A stretch of DNA of 64,000 bases from PALSA-188 sp050746185 (GCA_050746185.1 JBOGLA010000037.1:62001-126000); one strand, 5' to 3'; numbered from the stretch's first letter, positions 8,484-17,352 are shown. Made by a program: numbers and translations. Notes: generated from the sequence alone by a model not told the origin.

Positions 8484-9371
8484 CTACTCGATCAAGGAAT
8501 TCGCTTGTCTGGGTTTGCTTCCAGGTTGCGATGTATAACGCTGGTAATAGTTGCTGTGGTCCGTCTCGGTGGAGCTGTTCAGCACCACACCCAGAAGTTT
8601 TGAAGGTTCCAATATCTCTAACCCACGCTTAAGTTCACGCTTTTCCGTGACCCCTTCGCGCGTCACCAGAACAATGCCATCCGCCATCTTCATCCAGACG
8701 CTGGTATCGGCCAGAGGCAAAATTGGCGGAGAATCTATCAAAATCCAGTCAAACCAGTTGCTTAACTGGTCCATTAACCCGGCAAGACGGCTCGATTGCA
8801 TCATTTCGAGCGGATTTTCAGGGGCGCGGCCCGCGGGAAGCAGCCAGAGATTCAAGCCCTCCAGACGATAAATATTGGGTAGTGGTTGCGATTCCTGCTG
8901 CATCCATTCACTCAGGCCCTCCACTTTGCCCAACCCGAACCGCACTGGCAATACCGGCCTCCGCAGGTCGCCTTCCAGAATCAGCACGCGCTGTTTCTTT
9001 TTCCGCGCCAATATCACCCCCAGATTCGCGCAAATCATGCTTTTGCCCTCTTCCGGAATGGTGCTGGTGATCAGCACTCTCTTGAAGGCGCGAAGTTGCT
9101 GCAACTGGCGCAGGCGGACTCCAAAAAACCGAAATTTCTCAGCGGCCAGACTCTCTGTGTCAGTCAAGCTAAGCAGTTTGCTGTTCGGCAACGGAGTGAC
9201 TTTGAGCGAGGGAAAGTGCTCGAAATCAGCCTCTATCTCGCGCGGTTCAGGAACCGGCGGCTCCGCTTCCTGCTCGGCGGCGCGCAAAAGTTCAGCCGGC
9301 AGCGAAGGCGCCTGGCGGTTTCGCGACCGCTCCGCCTCCGATTTTTGCAATGCTTCAAATATATGGCTCAT
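8484..9371 (-). CDS. CpsD/CapB-type tyrosine kinase of the EPS locus
   Basis: 295 residues. P-loop motif TSTIPEEGKSMICANL (near 100-115), Walker A' VLILEGDLRRPVL and Walker B WILIDSPP mark a bacterial tyrosine autokinase (BY-kinase) cytoplasmic domain. The C-terminus carries a short Tyr pair (SNYYQRYTS), fewer than the usual tyrosine cluster. In exosortase-type EPS loci this kinase works with the Wzz-like protein to control chain length and export. The gene overlaps the end of the preceding ATPase gene by 17 bases, so translation is probably coupled. The N-terminus (MSHIFEALQKSEAERS) is typical for PEP-CTERM-locus kinases. Confidence 0.92.
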   Translation of the reverse strand: MSHIFEALQKSEAERSRNRQAPSLPAELLRAAEQEAEPPVPEPREIEADFEHFPSLKVTPLPNSKLLSLTDTESLAAEKFRFFGVRLRQLQQLRAFKRVLITSTIPEEGKSMICANLGVILARKKKQRVLILEGDLRRPVLPVRFGLGKVEGLSEWMQQESQPLPNIYRLEGLNLWLLPAGRAPENPLEMMQSSRLAGLMDQLSNWFDWILIDSPPILPLADTSVWMKMADGIVLVTREGVTEKRELKRGLEILEPSKLLGVVLNSSTETDHSNYYQRYTSQPGSKPRQANSLIE

Positions 9372-10341
9372 GCTTGATGGCTCCAGGCGCCAAGGAAACC
9401 TCTTCGAGATTGTTCGCTTGGGTGCTTTGCAGATATTCCTGCAATTGCAACAGGGCTTTTACCGCCGCTAACCCCTTGTTCTTTTCATCCTTGGGGAGCG
9501 GCTCAGGTTGTGCCGCCGAAGAGACAACGTTCAAACGCAGATCCGATGCGGCCTCCTCGATAATTGCCGGAGATACTTTCTTGGTCTGCTTGGCAAATCC
9601 TGCGATCAGAGCATTTTCGCAAATCGTATTAATCAACCGGGGAATTCCGCGAGAGTGCCGATGGATCGCGGCCACCGTTTCCGGCGGGAAGATCGGTTCG
9701 GCTTCCGAGCTCAACCCGGCCAGCTCCAATCGGCGATGCAGGTACCCGCGCGTCTCCTCTAAATCAAGCGCCTCAAGGCGCGACCGCAGCACGATTCGCT
9801 GCTTCAACTGCCGCAAAGATGGAGAATCGAGTTTGTCGTCGAGTTCCGGCTGTCCTACCAGCAGAATCTGGAGCAACTTTTCCTGCGCGGTTTCAAGGTT
9901 GGTCAGCAAGCGGATTTCTTCCAGTACTTCCGCGGAAACATGATGAGCTTCGTCCACCACCAGCACGGTGGTGAGTTTCTTTTGGTAGCGCGTGATGAGG
10001 TAATTGTGAAGCTCCCACAGCAGCTCGCTCTTATTCTTTCCGGTTGCCCGCAAACCGAAATCCGACGCGATATATTGTAGAAATTCCACTGGAGACAGAA
10101 TGCTGTTGAAGACATATGCATAGCTCACATCATTGCGGTTCAACAGCTGCAATAGGCACCTCACCAGCAGAGTCTTGCCGGTCCCCACTTCTCCTGTCAT
10201 GACTACGAAGCCCTTGTGACGCCGGACTCCATAATAGAGTGCCGCTAGCGCTTCGTTGTGTCGTCGGGTAGGAAACAGGAACGAAGGATCAGGGCTGATC
10301 TCAAAAGGGTTCCGTTGCAAATTGTAAAAAGCCTTATACAT
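9355..10341 (-). CDS. ExeA-like AAA ATPase of the exosortase/EPS locus
   Basis: 328 residues. It begins YKAFYNLQRNPFEISPDPSFLF, the hallmark of the XrtA-associated/GspA-like ATPase family, with Walker A GEVGTGKT near 50 and Walker B TVLVVDEAHH near 130, followed by an LRLLTN-type sensor region (EIRLLTNLET) and RGIPRLINTICE. These ATPases are constant neighbours of exosortase-type EPS machines; their exact role is unsettled, probably energising or assembling the export complex at the inner membrane. It starts 4 bases after the Wzz-like gene. No peptidoglycan-binding tail is present. Confidence 0.92.
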   Translation of the reverse strand: MYKAFYNLQRNPFEISPDPSFLFPTRRHNEALAALYYGVRRHKGFVVMTGEVGTGKTLLVRCLLQLLNRNDVSYAYVFNSILSPVEFLQYIASDFGLRATGKNKSELLWELHNYLITRYQKKLTTVLVVDEAHHVSAEVLEEIRLLTNLETAQEKLLQILLVGQPELDDKLDSPSLRQLKQRIVLRSRLEALDLEETRGYLHRRLELAGLSSEAEPIFPPETVAAIHRHSRGIPRLINTICENALIAGFAKQTKKVSPAIIEEAASDLRLNVVSSAAQPEPLPKDEKNKGLAAVKALLQLQEYLQSTQANNLEEVSLAPGAIKHEPYI

Positions 10342-10345
10342 TCAT

Positions 10346-11953
10346 TTACCCGCGCAAGTAGCTGAAGGCGCAGCCTGCGGCGATGATCGCAAACACCAGC
10401 GCCGTACTTACCCATTGTAGCCGGAGGATTCTTCTTCGTTTACTTTGCTCGTCCTCAGTGACGATGTTGGGAATTTCAGAGATTACGTCTGCGCTGATTA
10501 GCAGTTTCAAGTCCTTTTCAGTGTACAGGCGGTCATCCATCAACTCCGCGCCCGCTGTACTCACTGCTCCCAGTACGATTCCGGCAAATAAGCCGATTCC
10601 ACAGAGTTTCAGCCGATTAGGCGAATACGGAGATACCGGCAGGCTGGGGGGGTCTAGAACCTGGAAATGTTCGCCCTGCTCGCGCAATTCCATGCTCGTA
10701 GCCATTTGAGATTCATTCTTCTTTTTCAGGAGATCATCGTAGTTGGCTTGGGATTGGTCGTAGCCACGGGTAAGTTCGGACAGCTGTTGTTCCCGGACCG
10801 GCTCCTGATTGAGATGAGCCTGGCCGGCGCCGATTCTTGCCTTCAGTTCGGCAACCGCCCGCTGCCGGTTGGCGATCTCAATCTTATTTGCTTCCAGTTG
10901 ATTCTGAAGTTGCAACAATGGGGACCCCGCGCTGACATCGGCGGGATCGCCCCCGGAGGGCGTCGGACTCTGTGGGTGCGATGCATTCGCCTTGAGGTTC
11001 GCTTCCAGTTGCTGTTTCATTTTCTGGGTTTGGGCGATCTGTTCCTTCACCTTGCGCACATCCGGATGACGGTCCGTGTAACGGGATTCGAGATCGGCCA
11101 ACTGGGCTCTCAATTTCTCCAGCTCCTGATCAATGGCCGGCAATCCCATGGGGGCGCCATCACTGGCTCTGACAGAACGCTGCGACGAGCGAAATTGCTG
11201 AATTAGCGATTGCAGATAGGAGTTCTGCTGGTTGGCGCTGAATAGCGCGTCTTCTTCCGACTGCAACTGCGCCTGCAATCCCGCCAGGATTTGTAGATTT
11301 CCCTGCAATTGGCCCGGTAATTCTCCCAGATGCTGATCCTTGAAATCGCGGACTTTCTGCTCCTGGTCCGCCAGGGTTTTCCTGGCTTCTTCCAGCTGGC
11401 TTTCAAGAAACTTCGTGGTCTGTTCCGATTCCTGTTGCCGCACTTCAAGGTTCTGGTTGATGAAGAAGTCGGTTAATTCCCGGGTCACTTCCTGGGCAAT
11501 ATGCGGGTCCCTCGAAGAGTAATAAACATTGAAGGCTGTAAGCTGGCCGCCATCCGAAGCACGCACCAATTCGATTTCAATGTCTTTCCGCATCCGTTCT
11601 ACTAGTTGATCTGGATTCGAGCGCTGGCTGTCGGCGCTGTAGAGATTGAGCTGATGGATGATCTGCAGCAAACGTGTCCTGCTTAGAATCTGTTGCGTGA
11701 TGCTTTGCAGGCGATCCTGCAAATTGTCACTGACGTTGGGGGTGACGTATTGCTGCGGCACCGTCGGCTGTTCGACGAGAATGAGAGTTCCCGAGCGATA
11801 TGTAGAGGGCGCCAGCCAACTTCCGCCCCAGACCACCAGCCAGCCCAGAAACAGCGGAATGAGGAAGTACCAATGACGCCGCCGGACAATCGCCCAATAA
11901 CGTTCGAGATCAAAAGTCTCGGGATTTTTCTCTTCCAGCTCTTCCTGCATCAT
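10346..11953 (-). CDS. Wzz/GumC-like polysaccharide chain-length protein
   Basis: About 535 residues from the ATG at 11953, which follows the stop of the upstream gene by 7 bases; a TTG reading from 12004 would overlap it. An N-terminal Wzz domain with a membrane segment (HWYFLIPLFLGWLVVWGGSWLA) is followed by a long periplasmic coiled coil (about 170-400, with LESQLEEARKTLADQEQKVRDF) and a second membrane segment before the C-terminus (LKLCGIGLFAGIVLGAVS), with a third at the very end. No kinase domain is fused; the separate CpsD-like protein supplies it. It belongs to the PEP-CTERM-locus chain-length family, controlling EPS polymer length and linking inner-membrane synthesis to the outer-membrane exporter. 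Confidence 0.9.
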   Translation of the reverse strand: MMQEELEEKNPETFDLERYWAIVRRRHWYFLIPLFLGWLVVWGGSWLAPSTYRSGTLILVEQPTVPQQYVTPNVSDNLQDRLQSITQQILSRTRLLQIIHQLNLYSADSQRSNPDQLVERMRKDIEIELVRASDGGQLTAFNVYYSSRDPHIAQEVTRELTDFFINQNLEVRQQESEQTTKFLESQLEEARKTLADQEQKVRDFKDQHLGELPGQLQGNLQILAGLQAQLQSEEDALFSANQQNSYLQSLIQQFRSSQRSVRASDGAPMGLPAIDQELEKLRAQLADLESRYTDRHPDVRKVKEQIAQTQKMKQQLEANLKANASHPQSPTPSGGDPADVSAGSPLLQLQNQLEANKIEIANRQRAVAELKARIGAGQAHLNQEPVREQQLSELTRGYDQSQANYDDLLKKKNESQMATSMELREQGEHFQVLDPPSLPVSPYSPNRLKLCGIGLFAGIVLGAVSTAGAELMDDRLYTEKDLKLLISADVISEIPNIVTEDEQSKRRRILRLQWVSTALVFAIIAAGCAFSYLRG

Positions 11954-11960
11954 TCTCTTC

Positions 11961-13421
11961 TTACCTTCCAAGCGGTCTTTCAAAATGATAGGAGACGGAG
12001 ACAAAAACGCTATTCACATTCGGCGCGATATTGAACGTAGCAATGTTGGCATAACTCTGGTGCAAGTGCGTATAACTCGCGGACGCATTGACGTGCTCTC
12101 CAAACGTGCGCCCCAGAGATGCACTTTCCGAAACCGAATGGCCGTTCAATCCCCCGCCGAAGCCCCCCACAAATGTGGAATCCAGCACCTTGTTCGTCGC
12201 ATAATCGGCCGCCACCGTCCCGGTAAGAGTCTTGGTCAATTGCGCGCGAAACGAGGCGTCGGCGATGTTGGCGCGAACCGCTCCCGGCAAGCCTCCGCCG
12301 TCCGTGATTCTTCGGGAATAGCTGGCGGCAAAGCTGGTTTCTTTCCCTTGCCAGCTTAGACTGCCTCCGCCCGAAGGAGACCACATGGTTTGGGGGACCA
12401 CCGTCCCTCCGAAAGTATCGGAATACTGTGGCCCTCCGAAGGCGGTCACCGAGAAGTTCGGTTTCAAATACAAAGTATAGAAACCGTAAATACTGTGGGT
12501 TCGTGTCTCGAGTTGCGAGGTTCCGGGCAAAAGCGAGGTCGTATCCGCAAGGAATGTTTCGAATTGATAATTGACGCCCACATAGTTGCGATTGGCGAAG
12601 CGGTGAGTGTAATAGGCTCCCCCGCCTTCTCCGGTTGAATCGAACAGGCCCGACGACTGGCTCCGGTTCAGATACCGCAAAATCGAAGAATTGCCGGTCA
12701 CTCCGACCATATCGTTCAGCCCGAATTGGTAACTCACGCCCACGCTGGCTGTATTGACCAGAGTATCTTGCACTGGCGCGACCAGGGTGAGATTGGCAGA
12801 TTGAATCGGATTCGGCAACACATTCACGCCGCTGAAAGCAACTGGGCCAAAGAAGCCGGAGCTTTTTACGAAGCTATCTTGCGCGGTGAAGGTGACATGC
12901 GGACTGAGCCTGTAGGCAAAGTTGACCGCCGCGGCGTGGCTCGTCTGATCGAGGGACGAATGCCGCTGGTAGAAGGTGAATCCCGGACTGTAAGAAAAAT
13001 CCAAACGATATCGGGGCCGGCTCAAATCCAGAGAGATGAACGGGCCAATGGTATAACTCTCATCGCTGCCTACATTGCCAAGAGACGAGATGACGTTGTC
13101 CACGTACGCGGCAGTCACGCTCGCACCACCCCGCAAATAGTTTGAGCGCTCCATCTCGGAAGTAAAGGCAAGCGACGATCCCATGCCGCCAACTACCGAC
13201 GGCGTGGTCATCGCCGTAGTTTCAGTGGCGTTGCTCGTGGCATCGGCATCGCTTGCGGTGTTTGTCGTAGCCGGTTCAGAAGTTGGACTCATAGGCCCGT
13301 TCGCGGCCGGCTGCGCTCCGCTTGAGTCGTTTTGCGCCAGGCAGATCGTGCCGAGAGCGCAAACCGCCAACATAATGAAAACTCGACGCACTATCAGTTC
13401 CGGAGAGTAAGTTGCTTTCAT
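11961..13421 (-). CDS. EPS-locus outer-membrane beta-barrel protein
   Basis: 486 residues from ATG 13421, whose A overlaps the TGA of the Wza-like gene (TGATG). A signal peptide (RRVFIMLAVCALGTICLAQ) is followed by a low-complexity Ala/Thr/Ser/Asn-rich linker to about residue 80. The rest alternates polar and hydrophobic residues as in beta strands (RLDFSYSPGFTFYQ, TASVGVSYQFGL, YVGVNYQFETF, VFVSVSYHF), ending close to an aromatic residue. Comparable barrels sit in exosortase-type EPS loci and are thought to help translocate or anchor polymer in the outer membrane. Specific function is inference; the coupled position between exporter and chain-length genes supports a structural part in the export machine. 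Confidence 0.78.
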   Translation of the reverse strand: MKATYSPELIVRRVFIMLAVCALGTICLAQNDSSGAQPAANGPMSPTSEPATTNTASDADATSNATETTAMTTPSVVGGMGSSLAFTSEMERSNYLRGGASVTAAYVDNVISSLGNVGSDESYTIGPFISLDLSRPRYRLDFSYSPGFTFYQRHSSLDQTSHAAAVNFAYRLSPHVTFTAQDSFVKSSGFFGPVAFSGVNVLPNPIQSANLTLVAPVQDTLVNTASVGVSYQFGLNDMVGVTGNSSILRYLNRSQSSGLFDSTGEGGGAYYTHRFANRNYVGVNYQFETFLADTTSLLPGTSQLETRTHSIYGFYTLYLKPNFSVTAFGGPQYSDTFGGTVVPQTMWSPSGGGSLSWQGKETSFAASYSRRITDGGGLPGAVRANIADASFRAQLTKTLTGTVAADYATNKVLDSTFVGGFGGGLNGHSVSESASLGRTFGEHVNASASYTHLHQSYANIATFNIAPNVNSVFVSVSYHFERPLGR

Positions 13422-14071
13422 CAAGGAATCACAATCGTGTCGCGCGGTTGAAGCCGGATATTCTGCGCGGTGTCTTTACCTTTGATTACGTCCTTGTAGT
13501 TAAAAGGAAGCCGCGATTCTCCACCGTTGGGGTTTTGGCGCAACACGTAAATATTTTTCTGTTTGGCAAAATCGCGGAATCCACCGGCAATCGCAATAGC
13601 ATCGAGAACAGTCGTTGAATTGGTCAGTGGATACGAACCGGGACGCACCACTTGCCCCAGGACATTGAACTTCTGGCTGCGAATCTCTTGAACTATGACC
13701 GTTACTTCAGGCTCCGAGATGTAATTCTTGAGCTTTTCCGTAATTGCTACTTCAAGCTGGTGAGGCGTCTTCCCCGCCGCTTGAAGTTCTCCAACCAGCG
13801 GCAACGAAATCATTCCGTCGGACCGCACCGGGACTGTCCGGGATACGTCAGGCTCCTTCCAGACGTTAATTGCAAGCAAATCGTCAGCGCCGATGATAAA
13901 CGTATCATCGTGCGGTTTTGTGGCGGCGTTCTGAGTCGCGGATGCCGGGTTAGCCGCCGCTCCAACGTTCGCTTGTGCCGCAGCGGATTGAGGCTGCAGG
14001 CACCACGCCAGCTCCAGGACGATCAACAATAGAAAAGCCTGTTTAGAAAACAGAATTCTTGAAAATATCAA
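13421..14071 (-). CDS. Wza-like polysaccharide export protein
   Basis: Up to 230 residues. The frame opens at a TTG at 14113 overlapping the stop of the regulator gene; I prefer the TTG at 14071, which has GGAG 7 bases upstream and starts a clean signal peptide (LIFSRILFSKQAFLLLIVLEL, cut after AAAQA). The mature part has the Poly_export domain (DDLLAINVWKEPDVSRTVPVRSDG, ISLPLVGELQAAG) then a SLBB-like domain (FNVLGQVVRPGSYPLT, VLDAIAIAGGF). No lipobox Cys, unlike E. coli Wza. It should form the periplasmic/outer-membrane conduit for EPS together with the barrel protein encoded next. Tight coupling on both sides shows one operon. Confidence 0.9.
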   Translation of the reverse strand: MIFSRILFSKQAFLLLIVLELAWCLQPQSAAAQANVGAAANPASATQNAATKPHDDTFIIGADDLLAINVWKEPDVSRTVPVRSDGMISLPLVGELQAAGKTPHQLEVAITEKLKNYISEPEVTVIVQEIRSQKFNVLGQVVRPGSYPLTNSTTVLDAIAIAGGFRDFAKQKNIYVLRQNPNGGESRLPFNYKDVIKGKDTAQNIRLQPRDTIVIP

Positions 14072-14109
14072 CTCGTCGCTCCATGTTTGGGTTGTACGCT
14101 CGATTATCC

Positions 14110-15609
14110 TCAATGCCGTTGCCCATTGGTTTTTACGGCCTGACCGGCAAAAACTTCGGAGAGATAGCCGGACGGCGGCGTCAGATGATAATGCTGAATC
14201 TTGTACAGCAAAGTCCGGTAACTTACCTGCAATACTCTAGACGCGGCTTTGCGATTCCAGTTTGTTTGCTCGAGTGCAGTCGCAATTGCCTTTCTTTCTG
14301 CTTCCCCTTTGACACTCTGCACCAGTGACTTCAAACCAGGGCTGGTGTCTTTTGACTCGAGCAAAGGGTTAGCCGGAGCCGACACCAGTTCTAGTTTAGC
14401 CGAGATGGGAGCGGCCTCGGATGGGATGGACGACTTACGCGCCAACTCCGTTAACGCCAGCTCTTCATCGCCCACTACCAGAAATCGCTTGGCGAAGCTC
14501 TCTAGTTCTTTGAGATTTCCCGGCCACGAATAGCGCTGGCAAGCGGTCAACAGCGCAGGCGAAAAAGGTCGCGCCGGCAAATCGTAATGGCGGGACAACT
14601 GCGTCATTACCTGTGCCAGAAGCAGCGAAATGTCCTCCCTCCGCTGCCTTAACGGGGGCACATACACGGTGAAAGCGCTCAGCCGGAAATAAAGATCTTC
14701 CCGAAGCTTTCCTTCCGCGAGCGCTTCTTCAATGTTCGCCTGGGTGGCGGCGATGACACGGAAATCCGATTCGACCCGCGCGTCGCCGCCAACCCGTGAA
14801 AATGACTTATCTTGGAGCAAGCGAACTAATTTTTCCTGCAGCCGGAGGGGTAACGCAGTGATTTCCTCAAAATAAACCGTGCCTTTTTGGCAAAGATCGA
14901 ATTTGCCGGGAAGCGAGCTAGGGCGCCCGGCTACGACCGCGCGATCTTTCCCGAAGAGCTCACTTTCCAGGAGATCTGCGGGCAGCGCGGAGCAGTTCAC
15001 TTTAAGAAATTGAAATCCGGACCGCACCGAAAGTTTGTGAATCAGTCTCGCCGCAGAGTGTTTTCCGCTGTCGGCCGGGCCCACCATCAGTACGGGAGCA
15101 TCTATTTGCGCCAGGAGCTCCGCCTGACCGCGCAATTCCCGCATCGCCGGACTGGCAGAAACGAAAACAATGTCGTCCGCCACCTGCTCTACGTTCTCGC
15201 TGGAAACCGGAAATTCAGGATTGCTCTCCAGATGATCGAGATGTCGTTCTACAGCTGCACGTAAATCAGCAGCTTTCAGCGGTTTCACCAAATAATCCTT
15301 CGCGCCAAGCCGCAACGCCTCAGTCCGCTGCGACGCATCGTCATATTGGGATAACAGCACGATCGGAATATCGGGACGCACCCGTCGCAGCCATCTCAAA
15401 GTATGCAGACCGTCGGCGGCGTTTTCTCCGAGATCCAAAAGGATCATGTCGGGACTATTGTTCGATTGCACTCTCTCCAGCGCTTGCCAGCCGCTGTCCG
15501 CAATCTCAACTCGCAATTGGGTGCCTTCTTCGTCCCATTGCCGAAGCAGGGAAGAAGAATCTCTGCTTACGATCAACAGCAAACCGTGTGTCATTGCGTC
15601 ATGTGCCAT
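14110..15609 (-). CDS. AAA+ response regulator of the EPS locus (PrsR-like), degenerate sigma-54 motif
   Basis: About 499 residues from the ATG at 15609, which has AAGGA upstream. Order: receiver domain (MILLDLGENAADG with the phospho-acceptor Asp, LSQYDD, LVKPLKA with the conserved Lys), NtrC-type AAA+ domain, and a C-terminal Fis-type helix-turn-helix (NRKAASRVLQVSYRTLLYKI). In the AAA+ domain Walker A reads GPADSGKH, Walker B reads GTVYFEEI, and arginine-finger region REDLYFRL is intact. The GAFTGA loop that contacts sigma-54 is replaced by RAVVAG. Family members (PrsR) control EPS and PEP-CTERM genes from sigma-54 promoters; this one probably cannot do so in the usual way. First gene of the core EPS operon. 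Confidence 0.88.
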   Translation of the reverse strand: MAHDAMTHGLLLIVSRDSSSLLRQWDEEGTQLRVEIADSGWQALERVQSNNSPDMILLDLGENAADGLHTLRWLRRVRPDIPIVLLSQYDDASQRTEALRLGAKDYLVKPLKAADLRAAVERHLDHLESNPEFPVSSENVEQVADDIVFVSASPAMRELRGQAELLAQIDAPVLMVGPADSGKHSAARLIHKLSVRSGFQFLKVNCSALPADLLESELFGKDRAVVAGRPSSLPGKFDLCQKGTVYFEEITALPLRLQEKLVRLLQDKSFSRVGGDARVESDFRVIAATQANIEEALAEGKLREDLYFRLSAFTVYVPPLRQRREDISLLLAQVMTQLSRHYDLPARPFSPALLTACQRYSWPGNLKELESFAKRFLVVGDEELALTELARKSSIPSEAAPISAKLELVSAPANPLLESKDTSPGLKSLVQSVKGEAERKAIATALEQTNWNRKAASRVLQVSYRTLLYKIQHYHLTPPSGYLSEVFAGQAVKTNGQRH

Positions 15610-16050
15610 CGGAGATTCCTTGGGGGTAGGAAAATTCAGGAAAGGCTCGCCTAACAATCGCGGATCAGGTTGGCTTCAAGCGTCTTCGAGGTTCGAGCGT
15701 GGGTTGCAGAGTAAACCGTCGTCCGCGAATCCCGCCCAACTTTGGGTTGCGTATGTGGCTCCGCCCCGTCAGTCACAATTCGACCCGGGGCGACATAGCA
15801 AATTTGTGCGCAGCGGTAAGCGCTCGAACAGGGGAGAAACCGCGAACCGGGCTTGGGGAAAGCCCGCAAACAGGCACTACCCTATCACACGTGCAAGCTC
15901 GTGCAAGAGGCGATCTTTCTCTGCGGTGACTGTCTCTCTTACCGTAAGGACAAGTAGGCTTATTTTAAGGGTAGTTTAGGCTAGAGATAAATTACTCTCC
16001 CCCTCAAAGGGGAACCCGAACGTCACAGCTTATTGCTAAACTCAAAGTAA

Positions 16051-16062
16051 TGCTTGCAAGCA
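16051..16062. promoter_or_regulatory. Perfect 12-bp palindrome, candidate operator
   Basis: TGCTTGCAAGCA reads the same on both strands and ends 11 bases before a TTGACA element. Its half-site resembles the TGCAAG repeats about 150 bases upstream. Position and symmetry fit a dimeric regulator, perhaps the LuxR-type protein encoded downstream, but binding is not shown. Confidence 0.4.
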
Positions 16063-16073
16063 ATTCATTTTAA

Positions 16074-16102
16074 TTGACATATATACACAGCAACTATAAA
16101 TA
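16074..16102 (+). promoter_or_regulatory. Sigma-70-like promoter for the LuxR-type gene
   Basis: TTGACA at 16074-16079 is followed by TAAATA at 16097-16102 (17-base spacer) or TATAAA at 16095-16100 (15-base spacer), in an A+T-rich stretch. It would give a leader of over 200 bases before the ATG at 16324. Confidence 0.45.
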
Positions 16103-16323
16103 ATAATGGCAAACTCTGATCCATTTTCATGCTAGCGCAGGTGCTGCAAGTGATTTCAACTCAAACGTTGCGTACACCTTTACGCTACGGTACAATCAGC
16201 TCCGTACTTCTGTGTTTTTCCGTGCCATTTTTCCTCCCCGAGAATTAGAAGTTTGTGAGGGCTTTCTGATAGTCCACGTTAGTTGATGAGTTGGTGAAAG
16301 CGCAGCGATTTCGGGAGGGCTCC

Positions 16324-17352
16324 ATGAAAACCAGCCGGATGCGGGAACAACCAATAAAAGTCATGGTTGCGGATGGAACCCGCATCCACACCGAACTCCT
16401 GGTCAATGCGCTCAGATGTAACCGTGCGCTCGAAGTCTTCTGTCCCGCCCCCGAATCCACCGATCTCGCAGGAAGGGCCGTCCACCACAAAGTGGATGTA
16501 GTGGTTATCGCGTCCCGTCTGGCCGAGGAACCTCTTGGCGGCGTGGAGGTGTTGCGCAAAATACGGACGCTCCGTCCGCAGGTTCGCGGCGTTATTCTTC
16601 TCGACTGCTCAAAACCAGAGATAATCCTGGGCGCATTTCGAGCCGGGGCCAGAGGGTTATTTACCCGCGACGCCCCTCTCGAAGCTCTTTCGGAATGTGT
16701 TCTCAGGGTTCATGCCGGAGAAGTCTGGGCCAATGTCGAACACATGGCCATCGCATTGGACGCGCTCACGGCGTCGCCCGTGCTTCGAAACGCCGACTCC
16801 AATGGACTCAGTCTGCTTTCAAAAAGAGAATTAGACGTGGTATTCAGTCTGGCTGAGGGGCTCAGTAATCGTGAGATCGCCGCCCGTTTAGGTTTGAGCC
16901 AGCACACCGTTAAGAATTATCTGTTTCGAGTGTTCGATAAATTAGGTGTGTCCAGCCGAATTGAACTGTTGTTTTTGACGTTGAATCACTCCATGGCGAA
17001 GAACTCTGTGCCATCGGAAGGGAGCGATGCAGAAAACGGATCGAGCTTTGCCGCTGTTCAATCGTCAGCGGACCAAGGGAAACCCCGGGCCCAAATGGCG
17101 CTGGCAAAGATGTATGGAGAAGGTAAAGGCGTCGCGAAAGATCCACGAGCGGCATATGCGTGGTATTTGATCTGCGAAAAGACCATGTTGGAAATGAAAG
17201 ATGCAATCGGCGGGGAGAAGCGGAGAATGGCTGGATTACTCACAACAGAAGAAATATTGGAAGCTCAGAAGTTAGCTTCAGAACACGGTAAGAAGCCGGT
17301 GCAGTCAACAGCGCAAATTCCCGCTGGCCAACATGCAAATGCTAGTTCTTAA
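16324..17352 (+). CDS. LuxR/NarL-type regulator with degenerate receiver and Sel1-like tail
   Basis: 342 residues from ATG 16324 (GGGAGGG 5 bases upstream). A receiver-like domain starts at IKVMVADGTRIH; where the phospho-acceptor Asp belongs the chain reads VVVIASRLAEE, so phosphorylation is unlikely. The middle has a clear GerE/LuxR helix-turn-helix (LSKRELDVVFSLAEGLSNREIA, LSQHTVKNYLFRVFDKLGV). After a linker, a Sel1-like repeat follows (GKPRAQMALAKMYGEGKGVAKD, then AAYAWYLICEK), normally a protein-protein interface. It is the only plus-strand gene inside the EPS cluster and lies head-to-head with the EPS operon, so it probably regulates it. Input signal unknown. Confidence 0.85.
   Translation: MKTSRMREQPIKVMVADGTRIHTELLVNALRCNRALEVFCPAPESTDLAGRAVHHKVDVVVIASRLAEEPLGGVEVLRKIRTLRPQVRGVILLDCSKPEIILGAFRAGARGLFTRDAPLEALSECVLRVHAGEVWANVEHMAIALDALTASPVLRNADSNGLSLLSKRELDVVFSLAEGLSNREIAARLGLSQHTVKNYLFRVFDKLGVSSRIELLFLTLNHSMAKNSVPSEGSDAENGSSFAAVQSSADQGKPRAQMALAKMYGEGKGVAKDPRAAYAWYLICEKTMLEMKDAIGGEKRRMAGLLTTEEILEAQKLASEHGKKPVQSTAQIPAGQHANASS

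Larger units (their letters stand above)
15610..16323. other. Divergent intergenic region between EPS regulator genes
   Basis: Roughly 700 bases without a supported gene. The left half is G+C-rich and holds the leader of the minus-strand EPS operon; no clear sigma-54 -24/-12 element is visible there. From about 15950 to 16130 the DNA turns A+T-rich and includes a palindrome and a sigma-70-like promoter facing the plus-strand regulator. A short tandem repeat (CGTGCAAGCT-CGTGCAAG) lies at about 15890-15910. Size, base composition and repeats suggest a control region for both directions. Confidence 0.5.
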
